From Strix aluco (Eukaryota; Chordata; Aves; Strigiformes; Strigidae), in the NCBI RefSeq assembly GCF_031877795.1, contig NC_133933.1, forward strand, positions 24,704,029 to 24,768,028: a stretch of 64,000 nt of DNA. Reading direction: 5' to 3'. A program made the translations under genes and the position numbers. Below, in pieces: positions 33,601 to 42,835 of the stretch (the first letter of the stretch is position 1; each line of letters starts with the position of its first letter). A model generated the notes under the pieces. It was given only the letters and a program-made list of their open reading frames with translations. It did not search any database and was not told the DNA's origin.

Positions 33601-36600
33601 CAAAGTAAAAAAAGAAAAGTAAAAGCAGACTTTTAATGATCTACCACTACAATTATCATCCATGTTGAGACTATTTGAGAGAAAACTTAATATTCAGTGG
33701 AGTGTCTACAGGTTAGGAAGCAGCACAGGGAAAAAGCGAAGATCAGGGCCTGTGGGCACACGCAGGTACTCAGGGGTGCACTTTCTCCTCAAAAGGCCAG
33801 TGTTTTCTCAAGCATAGGCTGTTTTCCTTGCCCTCCTTCATGTTTAATAAACGCCTGTTGACTTGCCATCCAGAGACCTATCCTACAGATGAGCTCCCTT
33901 TAAGGTCTCTTGCCAGCCTCCTACCAAATAGGAGCTCCTTTCACCTTATACATCTCTGGAGGCTCTGGCTAGAGGCCTCTCTGTTTAGCCCACATCTGTC
34001 TCTGGCACTAGTCACCAGAGTCAGGAAAGGTCTGAAGGCAGGCTCTGTTCCCCAGTCCCACGCACCTCTTCACCCTTCCTGGGAAGGAGCCAACGTACAC
34101 CGAGCCCGCACACCAGAGCCCCAGGGCCCAGGCTGTCTGGATAGTATTTTTCCACACCATCTCCCACCAAGCAAAGGGAGGAGGAGACCACAACTATATA
34201 AACATTACCTCTATTTTTTGTAATTTTCAGAAACCAGTGTCACTTTAACAGTGGTTACCTTTTCTGCTCAGCCATGGGCCTCCTGCAGCCCATTAGCAAG
34301 GTGATTAGAGATTTAAAGACCCAGCTGATCCCCTGACTCCCACAACCCAACACAAAACTCCTTGTTATCATTACCACATCTGCTGTTGCCTTGCTTTGTG
34401 AACACTGGAAACTTGGTATTACACATCAGATCCCCCAAAATGGTCCTGCAGCAGGTGTAGGATTGCAGGTTCAAGAAACATGAACCAGCTGCAGCTGCTG
34501 GCAAGCCAGCAAAGCAGCGGTCTCTATACAGCCAGGTCTCTCCTATAGGAAAAGGGTCAAAAGCTCACGGGTGAGAAGCTGAGATTCAAATGAGAGAAAG
34601 TCTCAAGGAGAGTTAACTATAAGGCAGCTCTTGAGGGCCACCCTCAGGCCCAAATCCATCACTACTCAGCACAAGAAGGAGCACAGGCAACCTGCAACTC
34701 CCTCCAGGCTGCTCATCGCTTTTCACAGCCGATCCCCAGCAGCAGCTCTATGAATGACATTTGTTCCATGGCCCTTTTTGCGTCTCATGAAAGGTGGAAG
34801 ATGTGAAACTGCAGAATAATTTCAAAACTTGAGATGCTTTTACTATTTCATAACCTAGAAGGGAAGAACCGAACATAAAACTTTCCCTTCAGCCCTGCCT
34901 CTGGCTGCTTGTACTGCAATGGAGAAATTGTCGTGTCAGAGAAGTTCTTCAAACAGGAAAGTCACCTCGCCATTCTCCCGTGACAGATTATGAAGCAATG
35001 AGGATGTTCCCCTCCCTCCTCTGCCATAGCACAGCCATCTCACCCTGCAAAATGGTGGCTCTTCTTAGAGCCTCCTTTGTAGCGTTGAGACCCTCTTCCC
35101 CGGGAGCTGTGCACCCTCTGATGCCATGGTGCATTCAGAGGCACCACTAAGCACAGCAAAGGCACTGGCTGGGAAAGAGATTGGGGTCAGAAGATACTGA
35201 GAGACATTTTTAGACGGGCTAATCTACAATTAACAGCATGATCCTCTGTCCCGCAGCGTGTGAGGGCTTTAGCAGTTAACCTTCACAGCAATTCTCCTTA
35301 TAGAGGAGGATGTTAAAGGGCTCAGCAAACAAACCCTTTGGTCAAAAGGCAACAACAGGACTTCAGTTCAGCTTAGATCTGTGCTCTCCCACACACAGCC
35401 TGCCTGCACAAAGTTATTTTTGTGGTTTTCTTTTTTTTTTTTTTCACCAAAGGAGTTATCAAATAAACCTGATAACTCGGTAATCACTTGGGAGAGGCTG
35501 CCCAGAGATCCCTTCTGTACTGAGGATCCCAGTTTTTATTAAGTCTCCAAAACAAGTAGTTTCTGAACAAGAGTTGGGGTTCTTCAAGTCCAAGGGACAA
35601 CTTGCTGCTAGAGAACAGCCCTGGCACTTTGACTGGGGCTCTTGCAGGGTCAGGCTGAATTAATACCATACTACCTCTGAATTAATATCATGTTGTCTCC
35701 ACTCCTTCCTCCTTAATTTGTTTTTCCTCCCACTGGCACTCATCACGCAACAGGTCAATTCATTAACCCAGACAAACAAGTCTTTCTGTCACCTTACTGA
35801 GTTAAAGGAGGTCACAGCTTGTGACAGGACTCTTCTGGGTTAAGAAAGCCGTGGGTTGTTATGTATTTGGCAGTAGAAATACCGTATGTCAGAGACATTG
35901 TGGGAGAAGGGGATGGATGTAAATATACATGTGCACTGGACCAGCACACACTGCAGGAAGGCTGAGCACTCTCCATCAACACCCCAGCACAGCACATAGG
36001 CAGATAACCCTTGGCCTCCCGCACAGATATACTGCTTCTAGCACCCAGGAGCCACTGGGTGTTTGAGACCATCAAAATCCTAAAAGAAAAAGGAAAAGAG
36101 CAGGGATCTTCATTCTCCCTGCTGTGCCACTGTGTTCCTGCTCCAGCAGGAACAATCATTCACATCTGGGACAAGTTAGCAAGCCTTACTGAGACTTTTA
36201 ATTTCTAACAAACAGCAGTCTCAAAGCATCCTTAACACTGGGAACAAGCATGAGACAAGTCACAAATATACAAACTGATAGGTTAACCGGTCTCACCTCA
36301 GCACAGAGGCCAAATAACTGATAAGCTGCAGACAGGTGCCTGTCTGAGCAGCAGAACAACCCCAGCACACATCCCATGCTCTGCAAGGCTTTTACAGACA
36401 GACATGCACAACTCAGAAGTGAAGCGACTCTCTGGCATCTCAGACCTATACTAAAGCCAATACAGGTATGCTTACCTAGACTACTAGGATGCCTTCACGT
36501 GGTCAGGCAGATCCATGCTCTCATTTAGACTAAATTAGACAAACCCAGAGAGCGAGCAGCTCAGCCTGCTCAGCACTGCTGTGCCAGTCCTAAGGCACAG

Positions 36601-39600
36601 CTGGATACAGCTCTTGGCCTCTACAACAAAGCTGCAGGCAGAGCTGAACGCACTTTGTGCATGCTCTATTGGGTGCCTGGAAACAGCTCGAGGCATGTCC
36701 TATGCCCCTTGTTCACAGTCAGCTGTGGAGGTGCTTTTCCTCTCTATTGCTCAACCTGCAGCATAAACCAGAGTTCACGTTGCTCAGCCTTACTCAACCA
36801 GGCAAACTCGATCGCTCCAAAAGAGCCCCAGAGCATTTGACACTGGTGTTACTACCCTCAGAAAAACTGTGCTGATTTAGATCAGCAGCAAGTCTGGCTC
36901 AGAGGATAGCTGTCCCACCACTCCTCCAAAGAAATATTAGCATTTCTATTCCATAAACAAGGCAGGGGCTGGGCAGGCAGAGAGAACACAGAAAGAATAA
37001 GTGAACAACTTGACATGACCACAGTAGCTCATGAAGCCTTGGTCAAGAAGCTGCTTAGGCATCTAGATTAAGAGCATACACCCTTTAATGCTATAATACA
37101 TCTTTGAGTCAGATTTCCCCTGTATATAAGAAGCACTGAAGTTCAAGGAAGAGAAACTTCCCCCAGGGGACTCTAAGTCCATAAGCAGAGTTTAAAAAGA
37201 GTTTCCTTTACTTTCTAGCTGTCCCATCAAGGCAGACATGAGGAGAAAGAAACAGCAGGCTTTGTTGTAAAATCTCTTTGTTGAACTTTATACTGGTTTC
37301 TAAGGAGAATTTGGAGTCAGACAAACATAGATCTTAACTCGGACAACTCTGGGCAAGGTCTTCTTGAGGTTAAAAGGCAGATGCAGCATATACCCTGCAT
37401 CAACCCCCAACAACCACCCTTTAGTTTCCACATTTAAAAGTGCTCAACAGTCAGGATATCATCTCTCCCTTGCTGAACAGACATCACTAAAAGTAGACCT
37501 GATAATTCAAAGCCTGGGTGAGAACAGATCTTGTGATAATACCTGGAGTTTTAGTCTGTGCTAAGTAAGTCTGAGCAGGGTCTTAACCAAATAGTCTTAA
37601 CTTTAAGAGGTGGTACTTTTGTAAGGCTCTGGACAGTGATTTTCCTTTGATAGAGATGGAAAGTCCAAGAGGAGGCTAACAGACAGTTACTTATATGAAG
37701 AATTTGAAAGGAGTGTTAGCAAGGCAAGGTTAATCATGGAGAATTTTTGTAAACGCACAATACAATAGGCAGAACAAAATTATCAGAAAATGGAATATTA
37801 TCAGGCTGTGAGTCTATTTATATTAACAAGAATTACTATTTTCTCCTGTCATGCTTCCTTTTTGTTGCTATCAATGTTTTATTATTTATTTCTATACATT
37901 CATCTCTGCATTTACCTAATCTCCAGCTATGAACAAGAACATTACAGAAACCATAAATGCAAGGCAAGCATAAATAGCCATAAGGGCATAAAATTGGCCA
38001 TTCTGGAGAGCAAAGACAAGCAAAGCATCCCCATGAAGCATCTGGAGGGCTGTAAGTGAAAGGCAGCTCCTCTGGTCACTGCACAGCCCAGGTAAGAGTA
38101 TGGACTCAAAGGAAAAATGTACATTAAGCCAATCACAGACACATCATTATTTTAAAACACTCATAGCCATAGATTAACAACTATATCAATGGCTGAATGT
38201 ATTTATATTAATACCATGGGACTCCAGGAAGTTTTCTGGTTAGAAACATGAGGCTGTGGCTACCCACTTACAGTACAGCGGTTGCCAGCGTGGGAAAACC
38301 ATGCATCTCATTTTCTAAATTCATCCTATTCAATTCATTATTCTTCCACACATTTTTAAGGAGGAGACCCCTGTGTCTAAACAGTAGATGAGAGATACTG
38401 TGCTGTGTACTCCCCAGTGTTGTGATACCATGGTGACATCCCCTCCAAAGCAGGTGGTTAAGGGTGAATAAGCTTCCTCTCCACAGTGGCTTTGGTTCCT
38501 CCCCTCTGCTGTAATGAGTCACCACATCCCATGTGCTGCTATTCTGAGCCAAATACCATCATCAACTTCAGATCTGATACTGCAAAACTAACTCCAAATA
38601 CTCGCCTTTAAAAGCTTCTCCTAACAAGCAACAAAAACAGAATAAAGGATAATCCAAAGCCCAAGGGGCAGAATTTTGGTGTCTGGAGAACCTTGGTAAG
38701 GGGACAACCTTTCTGCACTGATGATCAGCTGCGCCTTTTATGCATTACAGTATCATATAGTCCAGGTCAAATACAACGAAAGAAATTTATAGGCTGCATC
38801 TGGCCCACAGACCAAAGACTCCTGGGCTAAAAGAAACATCTGCACCACTGCTCATTAGCTGAGCTGTTTGGTTACACAGCCCCTGCCGGGAAGCCCGCTG
38901 CAGCAGGGATGGGCGTGTGTGCTTTGGATGCTTCCTCTGTCCCTGCAGTACTCCAAGATGTTCTGAACGGCTTAGTAACAGTGATGAAACTCCATGTGGG
39001 TACAGGTCTGTTGCTTTGTGATCAAGCCTTTTGGGAGATTAGTAAGACTACAAAAGCTTCCTACAGAAAAAAGCAATAAAAAGTACAGGTTTCCAAGAGC
39101 ACTTGACATCTTCCAGTGCAATCTTCTCTGTAACATCCTAAAATGTGATGGGACATCAGTGTTGGCACACGAAGTTCAAGTAAATGGAAGCTTAAGCAAA
39201 TTATTGATAGAAACGCTTGTGTCAGATGAGGCAGTGGCAAAAAAAAAAAAGCATTTGTACAGCACATCTGCTAGCCTCATTGTGTGAAAAAGTAGAGATT
39301 CAGTACAGGCTCTTAGTAACGCAATTGCTATACACAGAAGAGATCAATAGCATCTAGTTTTTAATCAACCACTAAACTATCACACCGTACCAAAATCCTG
39401 CCCAGATTCATAAGACAGGCGGTCGAGTCACAGCAGTATTTAGTCATGGTGAAAACAGTAATATAAACAAGAACACTAACAACCTTCTATTCAAATACCA
39501 TTTCAGGAGATAAAATAATACAAGCTGTGAGTCAGTTCATATCCTTTGGCGATACCGTATAACCTCATGAGAACATCTGACTGGTCCAAAGACCATTAAG

Positions 39601-42039
39601 ACAGCAAATACTTTCCTCAATTTAACACAAGATTTGGCATTAGTTTTCAAGTTGTGGAGTTGCTGTTGCTAAGCTACAAATCTTTCATGACAGTGCTTTT
39701 GCTGCCACAACATCTGGATGGAAAAGCTGGAAGCCTGCAGAAGGCAGAAAGCAACTAAGTGCCTTCAGAAATGAGCATCTAAGCAGAGTGCCAGTGGTTG
39801 AAACAGCATTACAATAAACTGTCATTTCACATCGAACTAGTCCTTAGCTGTGAAGTTTCACAATAGGAAGGAAAAAAAAATAAATAAATAATAAAAAAAG
39901 AGGACAGATGTCTGGCACATGTGTTAAGCATTGCGACATGCTTTATGCCAAAGTAGTCGTGGTGGGAGACATGATATCAGGCAGAGAGAGGAGACATGAA
40001 GGCAGCTAGTGACATGCCAAGGACTTCACTGATGACACAAGAGAGTCTAATCCATGCCACAAATTGTATTGGGGCATGAGGAGAACTAAATTCACAAACT
40101 AATTTTTATTGTTAGGGCTTTTCACACAGATTGTATCTAGTTAAAGCACCAACCTGAATAACTTCTGAAAGAAAACACAAGCACAAAACATGTGAAATAA
40201 GCTTCCCTATCCATTATTTTTGGACATGAAAACATAAATAGCAGCAGCGGAACTAGAAGCTAAGAAGCCACAACATAGTTAATATTATGCTGATAAAAAG
40301 CAAACAAGCAGAACTTTGTTCCTTTGCCAACCCCGCTGCAAAAGCCCAACTCACGGCACGTGTTAGTCACATTTACCTCCATGGAGAGCTTTCCCTCGAC
40401 CATGCTATCAGTCCAATCTAAAACCCTCTCCCTGCAGTTATGGAATAAACAGGAGCCTCACCGCTTCCACTTCAGCTTATTTTCTCTCACACCCCCACAG
40501 CTGCCCTCCTCACCAGCCTCCACGCTGCCTTCTGGGAGGAGAGGCACGGAGGCACCCGCCTAAAACCCCTTCTGGTGGGCAAGGCAGGTGAGAGGCTTTG
40601 AGACAGGAGATGCCTGGGCATGCACAGCCAGGTTAAGCCACCCGCTTCCCGCTGTCCCCTGGGGCTTCCTCGCAGCTCCCGGGGCTCCTCTGGAGAGCTG
40701 ACCCACTGCACAAACTTAGTGGCAGCCATGGGAAAAGCAGAGGGCTCACAGGCTGGCCCATCCCTTCTGAAATACCTGTTTTGTTTTCCTTGAAAGCTGG
40801 CGAGCAGCTGGGAAACCCTCTGTATAATTTGTTTTTTCTGCACTGCATCTTTCCAGGTTTCAGGGGGTCCCTCCTGCTCGGCATCACTCTCTCCACTGGG
40901 GAAACACCCCACTACATATTCAATTGCTCTTCTAAGCAGACTGTTAAAGGCAGAAATCAGTGAAGGCAGAAATTAGTCAAGCTACTCAAGGCACACGGAT
41001 GCGGACATGAAAGGAAGTGGTACTGATTAGAAAAGCCACCAGAAAACCAGGCTGTGTCATCCCTGCCTGGTGCAAGCATCAAGGCTGTGCTCAGCAGCCA
41101 AACACATGTGGTCCCTACCTGCAGCTGCCGAGGAAAGGCAAGAAAGATCTGATTTGATGCCAAGAGAGGTGGTAGGATGCAAAACAATGTATTTAGAGAG
41201 TGAGTTACAGTCTACTATAAACTGTGGTGTCCTGAGGCAGCACCTGCAAGGAAAACTCAGCTTTGTGCCTGTGCCTTACCTAAGGCCCCTTGGCAGATGT
41301 CTGTGCGAGTGGCTCCACTGGCTATGAACTGGGGGCAGGAACACAGCTCCTGGGAACAAAACAAGCCTTGCGTTACATATATCCACAGGTCAGGGAGGGA
41401 ACAAGGTCCCGCTTGCAGCAAATTTAAACAAGCAATTGACCGCAGCAGATGAATACCACAGAGATGGAGCAGGTCAGGAATGAGCGCGGGCACCAGACAT
41501 GCTAAGCACGGTGAGAACGGGAGCTGGTGACCAAAGCTTGTGGGCAGCCACCTCACTTCACAGTATGTGCCAGGAGGTCCACGGCGTTTTCACACGCGTG
41601 CACACACCACTTCGCTATTACCTCCCCACCACTGACTATGTCGGGGTCTTTCACAAACGCCTGGGCACCCCGGTGTCCATCTGGCCCGGTGGCTCGCGTG
41701 GCCAGGCAGGTCTGCTTCGGTAGCCAGAGGCACAGGCTGAGCGAGGGCTCCTGAAGGAAACCTCCGCATGGCAGTCAGCTCGGTCAGCTCATTGTCTCTC
41801 TGCCGAGGAAAAAAGTTACCCGAAGCGACAGCCCCGAGCGCTACCCAAAGCGAGCGGATGGTCCGCACGGAGCATCCAGGCCGGAGAGGCAAAGGGCTTT
41901 TTTGCTGTTTGTTTTCCAGAAGGAGCCCGCTGGCCACCCTGCCAGCCCGGCCCCCGGGCGAAGGGACACCCCCAGTGCTATGAGCGCCCGCGGCCTCACA
42001 AAACGGGCGCACCGGGACTTTGCAGCCCGTTGGGGGCTG

Positions 42040-42073
<34 letters not shown>

Positions 42074-42516
42074 CTGAGGGAGCGGGACCCAGCCCGGGAC
42101 CGCGGAGAAACGCGCCTCGGGGCGGGCCGAGAGACAGAAGGGGGGACCGCGAACAGCACACGCACAGCCCCCGCAGAATTAAATCAACGCCAATTTAAGG
42201 GGGGGTGGGGGGTGAAAAGGGGCGGTGGTGCCGCGGAATGATGCTCCCGTGATCCCCCCCCCCGCCGCCACCGCCCTACCGTGGGTCTGCGCCAGACAAC
42301 ACCCTGAGTCTTGTAGGAGCTGGGCCCCAGCTCCCGGTAGCCGAGGGCGGTGGGGCCGGCGGGGAAGGAGGGGTCCTGGAAGAGCCGCCCCTCCCGCAGG
42401 CACTCCTGCCGTAGCACCCCGAAGTCCTGGCCCAGGTAGGGGACGGCGTGGTCGTGCCGCCCCGCGCCCATCGCCGCCGCTCGCTCCTTCGCCACCGCCG
42501 CCGCCATCCCCGCCAT
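15619..42516 (-). CDS. CAPN2: CAPN2, calpain-2 (m-calpain) large subunit, complete coding region
   Basis: Calcium-dependent cytosolic cysteine endopeptidase that pairs with the small subunit CAPNS1 and cleaves cytoskeletal and signalling proteins. All 21 coding exons were located on the minus strand. Every one has AG/GT borders, and their lengths sum to 2,103 bases, 700 residues plus stop, the same length as human CAPN2. The protease core (about 1-355) has Cys105 ([12 protein letters not shown]), His262 ([12 protein letters not shown]) and Asn286 (RIRNPWGE). The C2-like domain (about 356-514) has an acidic loop at 392-402. The penta-EF-hand domain (about 530-700) includes complete loops at 585-596 and 615-626 and the C-terminal heterodimerisation EF-hand, ending WLCFTVI. 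The start is the ATG at 42516-42514, chosen because [12 protein letters not shown] aligns with the known m-calpain N-terminus. It is tail to tail with TP53BP2 and head to head with CAPN8. CAPN1 is excluded by sequence and neighbours. Confidence 0.97.
16260..16318 (-). CDS. CAPN2: CAPN2 exon 20, residues 674-693, start of EF-hand 5
   Basis: 59 bases: [19 protein letters not shown] after completing the Lys codon, phase 0 at the end. Acceptor ccacag, donor aat/gtaagt. EF-hand 5 pairs with CAPNS1 in the heterodimer. Confidence 0.96.
16809..16925 (-). CDS. CAPN2: CAPN2 exon 19, residues 635-673, EF-hand 4
   Basis: 117 bases: [20 protein letters not shown] then [18 protein letters not shown] plus one base of a Lys codon. 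Acceptor tttctag, donor ttca/gtgagt. Confidence 0.96.
17955..18033 (-). CDS. CAPN2: CAPN2 exon 18, residues 609-634, EF-hand 3
   Basis: 79 bases: [20 protein letters not shown] then RALETA plus one base. The loop [12 protein letters not shown] (615-626) has all usual calcium ligands. Acceptor tctgcag, donor gcag/gtattt. Confidence 0.96.
18611..18679 (-). CDS. CAPN2: CAPN2 exon 17, residues 586-608, EF-hand 2 loop
   Basis: 69 bases, phase 0 at both ends: [20 protein letters not shown] then KYQ. With D585 it gives the complete loop [12 protein letters not shown]. The acceptor gaagaag has a poor pyrimidine tract and a second AG three bases upstream. Donor cag/gtaaga. Confidence 0.94.
19822..19886 (-). 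CDS. CAPN2: CAPN2 exon 16, residues 564-585, start of EF-hand 2
   Basis: 65 bases: [20 protein letters not shown] then D585, the first ligand of the EF-hand 2 loop. Acceptor tttgcag, donor gat/gtatcc (weak at +5). Confidence 0.95.
20874..20931 (-). CDS. CAPN2: CAPN2 exon 15, residues 545-563, EF-hand 1
   Basis: 58 bases: [19 protein letters not shown] plus one base of Arg564. Acceptor tccgcag, donor aaac/gtaagt. It forms most of EF-hand 1. Confidence 0.96.
21479..21544 (-). CDS. CAPN2: CAPN2 exon 14, residues 523-544
   Basis: 66 bases, phase 0 at both ends: [20 protein letters not shown] then GS. Acceptor cttctag. The donor is taken as agt/gtgagt; a GT two bases earlier would shift the frame. 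Confidence 0.93.
21767..21804. repeat. A/T homopolymer tract, partly self-complementary
   Basis: Ten A, TA, eleven T, then ATTTTATT and seven A in a CAPN2 intron. It could fold as an A/T hairpin; simple-sequence noise is more likely. Confidence 0.7.
22371..22407 (-). CDS. CAPN2: CAPN2 exon 13, residues 510-522, linker to EF-hand domain
   Basis: 37 bases: [12 protein letters not shown] after completing a split codon. Acceptor ttctag, donor gag/gtatat. An acidic linker before the penta-EF-hand domain. Confidence 0.94.
23648..23859 (-). CDS. CAPN2: CAPN2 exon 12, residues 440-509
   Basis: 212 bases: [20 protein letters not shown] through [12 protein letters not shown] plus two bases. The acceptor must be cataag at 23860-23861, since a second AG seven bases further in would break the frame. 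Donor tccac/gtatgt. Confidence 0.95.
25319..25330 (-). CDS. CAPN2: CAPN2 exon 11, 12-base microexon, residues 436-439
   Basis: Exactly four codons, VPPE, between acceptor ccttgcag and donor ag/gtatgt. It is needed to join IYE of exon 10 to FSGQTNIH of exon 12 in frame. Classical calpain genes have a microexon at this place, so this is expected rather than a gap artefact. Confidence 0.95.
26185..26410 (-). mobile_element. CR1 LINE fragment (5'-truncated)
   Basis: The plus strand reads like the reverse complement of CR1: ctcaaccccctactcaaag, then gttgctcagga, gtccagtctaggtttgaata, tctccaggcatgcagattcc, and ctctctgggtacctgtccct. The element is therefore sense on the minus strand, the same direction as CAPN2, in intron 10 about 100 bases downstream of exon 10. 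Divergence is clear, so it is old. CR1 is the dominant LINE of birds and other sauropsids. Ends are approximate. Confidence 0.75.
26514..26683 (-). CDS. CAPN2: CAPN2 exon 10, residues 379-435, acidic loop
   Basis: 170 bases: [20 protein letters not shown] through [13 protein letters not shown], phase 0 at the end. The acidic run at 392-402 is the C2-like domain loop thought to take part in calcium/phospholipid sensing. Acceptor tcctag, donor gag/gtgagt. Confidence 0.97.
27032..27192 (-). CDS. CAPN2: CAPN2 exon 9, residues 325-378
   Basis: 161 bases: [20 protein letters not shown] through GGCRNYP, ending one base into Asn379. Acceptor cccacag, donor cccaa/gtaaga. It carries the end of the protease core and the start of the C2-like domain. 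Confidence 0.97.
27400..27474 (-). CDS. CAPN2: CAPN2 exon 8, residues 300-324
   Basis: 75 bases: [20 protein letters not shown] then DGEF and a split Trp codon (TG|G). Acceptor ctttcag, donor tttg/gtaagt. Confidence 0.96.
27980..28065 (-). CDS. CAPN2: CAPN2 exon 7, residues 272-299, catalytic Asn286
   Basis: 86 bases: [20 protein letters not shown] then EWTGKWND plus two bases. Asn286 and Trp288 of NPWGE are present. Acceptor ccatcag, donor gataa/gtgagt. Confidence 0.97.
29214..29232. repeat. Poly-T run of about 19 bases
   Basis: A homopolymer in CAPN2 intron 6; poly-A in the sense direction. No retroposon body recognised next to it. Confidence 0.85.
29631..29714 (-). CDS. CAPN2: CAPN2 exon 6, residues 244-271, catalytic His262
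   Basis: 84 bases, phase 0 at both ends: [19 protein letters not shown], then AYSVTGAEE. The His of KGHAYSVTG is residue 262. Acceptor ctccag, donor gag/gtaggt. Confidence 0.97.
30065..30180. repeat. Possible MIR-type SINE remnant
   Basis: The order of short blocks (aacacagcaggtgactgg, then ggatcacacccaggtcc, then a C-rich block with tgctttgctctga) follows the MIR core and tail pattern. It is weak and seen by eye only. It lies in CAPN2 intron 5. Confidence 0.3.
31701..31869 (-). CDS. CAPN2: CAPN2 exon 5, residues 187-243
   Basis: 169 bases: [20 protein letters not shown] through SLLGCSID, phase 0 at the end. Acceptor cgtgcag, donor gac/gtgagt. It spans the link between protease core subdomains PC1 and PC2. 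Confidence 0.96.
32750..32883 (-). CDS. CAPN2: CAPN2 exon 4, residues 143-186
   Basis: 134 bases: [20 protein letters not shown] through SALLEKAYA, with the Lys codon split (AA|G). Acceptor ctttccag, donor gccaa/gtgagt. The exon is GC-rich and 88% identical in DNA to CAPN8 exon 4, well above the neighbouring exons. Confidence 0.97.
33262..33380 (-). CDS. CAPN2: CAPN2 exon 3, residues 103-142, catalytic Cys105
   Basis: 119 bases. It encodes [17 protein letters not shown] with Cys105, and ends AGIFHFQ in phase 0 before gtaggt. The acceptor cacag is preceded by an uninterrupted run of 19 T on the transcribed sense strand. Confidence 0.97.
33386..33404. repeat. A19 run, the polypyrimidine tract of CAPN2 exon 3
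   Basis: Nineteen A on the plus strand, hence T19 in CAPN2 pre-mRNA sense, directly before cacag and exon 3. It acts as the polypyrimidine tract of this acceptor. Confidence 0.9.
35276..35398. repeat. Possible MIR-type SINE remnant
   Basis: Blocks like ttcacagcaattctcctta, tagaggaggatgttaaaggg, then a cttcagttcagcttagatct segment, resemble MIR ('tcacaacaac...gatgaggaaactgag'). It is in CAPN2 intron 2. Confidence 0.35.
41280..41349 (-). CDS. CAPN2: CAPN2 exon 2, residues 80-102
   Basis: 70 bases with acceptor gttcccag and donor ttag/gtaagg. It encodes [20 protein letters not shown] then GAL and the first base of Gly103, just before the active-site Cys. Confidence 0.96.
42042..42073. repeat. 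Poly-G run of 32 bases in CAPN2 intron 1
   Basis: 32 consecutive G on the plus strand (C on the CAPN2 sense strand), 207 bases inside intron 1 from exon 1. It can form stacked G-quadruplexes on the template strand. Its length is likely polymorphic and may be uncertain in the assembly. Confidence 0.9.
42280..42516 (-). CDS. CAPN2: CAPN2 exon 1 (coding part), residues 1-79
   Basis: The ATG has G at -3 and +4, a good context. The exon encodes the N-terminal anchor helix ([19 protein letters not shown]) and [20 protein letters not shown], and ends in phase 0 at ACG/gtaggg. It is very GC-rich because it lies in the CpG island. An in-frame ATG 39 bases upstream (42555) would add MPGRGGGSTGGGA, which no classical calpain has. 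Confidence 0.95.
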
Positions 42517-42835
42517 CGCCCCGCCGCCGGTGCTGCCGCCGCCCCGCCCCGGCACGTCCCGGCCCCGCCCGGCATCCCCCCCCCAACCCCCCCGCGGATG
42601 TCAGAGTGCCGCCAGTGCTCAGCCCCGCGGCAGCCCCCGCTTTTCTCGAGTCCCTCTGCACCCCCTCCGGGGCACGGGTGAAGAAACAAGTCCCCCCCCA
42701 CCCCGCGGTGTCCACCTCTGGTCCCCGTGGACCCGAAGGGAAGCACGTCTCCCTCGCAGCTGGGCACCTCGGCGGCTTCACATCTGCGCCAGCCCTGGCT
42801 CCCACATTGGCACATGTATTCATCAGTTAAAATAA

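Larger units (their letters stand above)
33381..41279 (-). other. CAPN2: CAPN2 intron 2, 7.9 kb
   Basis: The longest CAPN2 intron. It holds the T19 tract at its 3' end, a possible MIR remnant near 35.3 kb, a T run near 35.43 kb and an A run near 39.24 kb. Open frames are short and unlike known proteins. Its length, 7,899 bases, is almost that of CAPN8 intron 2. Confidence 0.75.
41820..42780. promoter_or_regulatory. CAPN2: CpG island and probable CAPN2 promoter
   Basis: Dense CpG and GC-rich sequence surround exon 1. GC boxes (ccccgcccc type, Sp1-like) lie at 42541-42550 and 42561-42570, 25-55 bases upstream of the ATG. There is no TATA box. This fits a housekeeping promoter, as expected for the widely expressed CAPN2. 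The transcription start itself is not visible. Confidence 0.75.

Noticed and set aside
41590-42241. Long frames with Pro or Gly runs over the CpG island
   Set aside because: The Pro/Gly runs are translations of the G32 tract; the frames disappear outside the GC-rich island.
42184-42555. CAPN2 start at the upstream in-frame ATG (42555)
   Set aside because: It adds a Gly-rich 13-residue stretch absent from classical calpains; the ATG at 42516 gives 79 codons in exon 1 and a 700-residue protein, matching the family.
42225-42835. 201-codon plus-strand frame over CAPN2 exon 1
   Set aside because: It is the antisense shadow of GC-rich exon 1 and the promoter; no conserved protein pattern.
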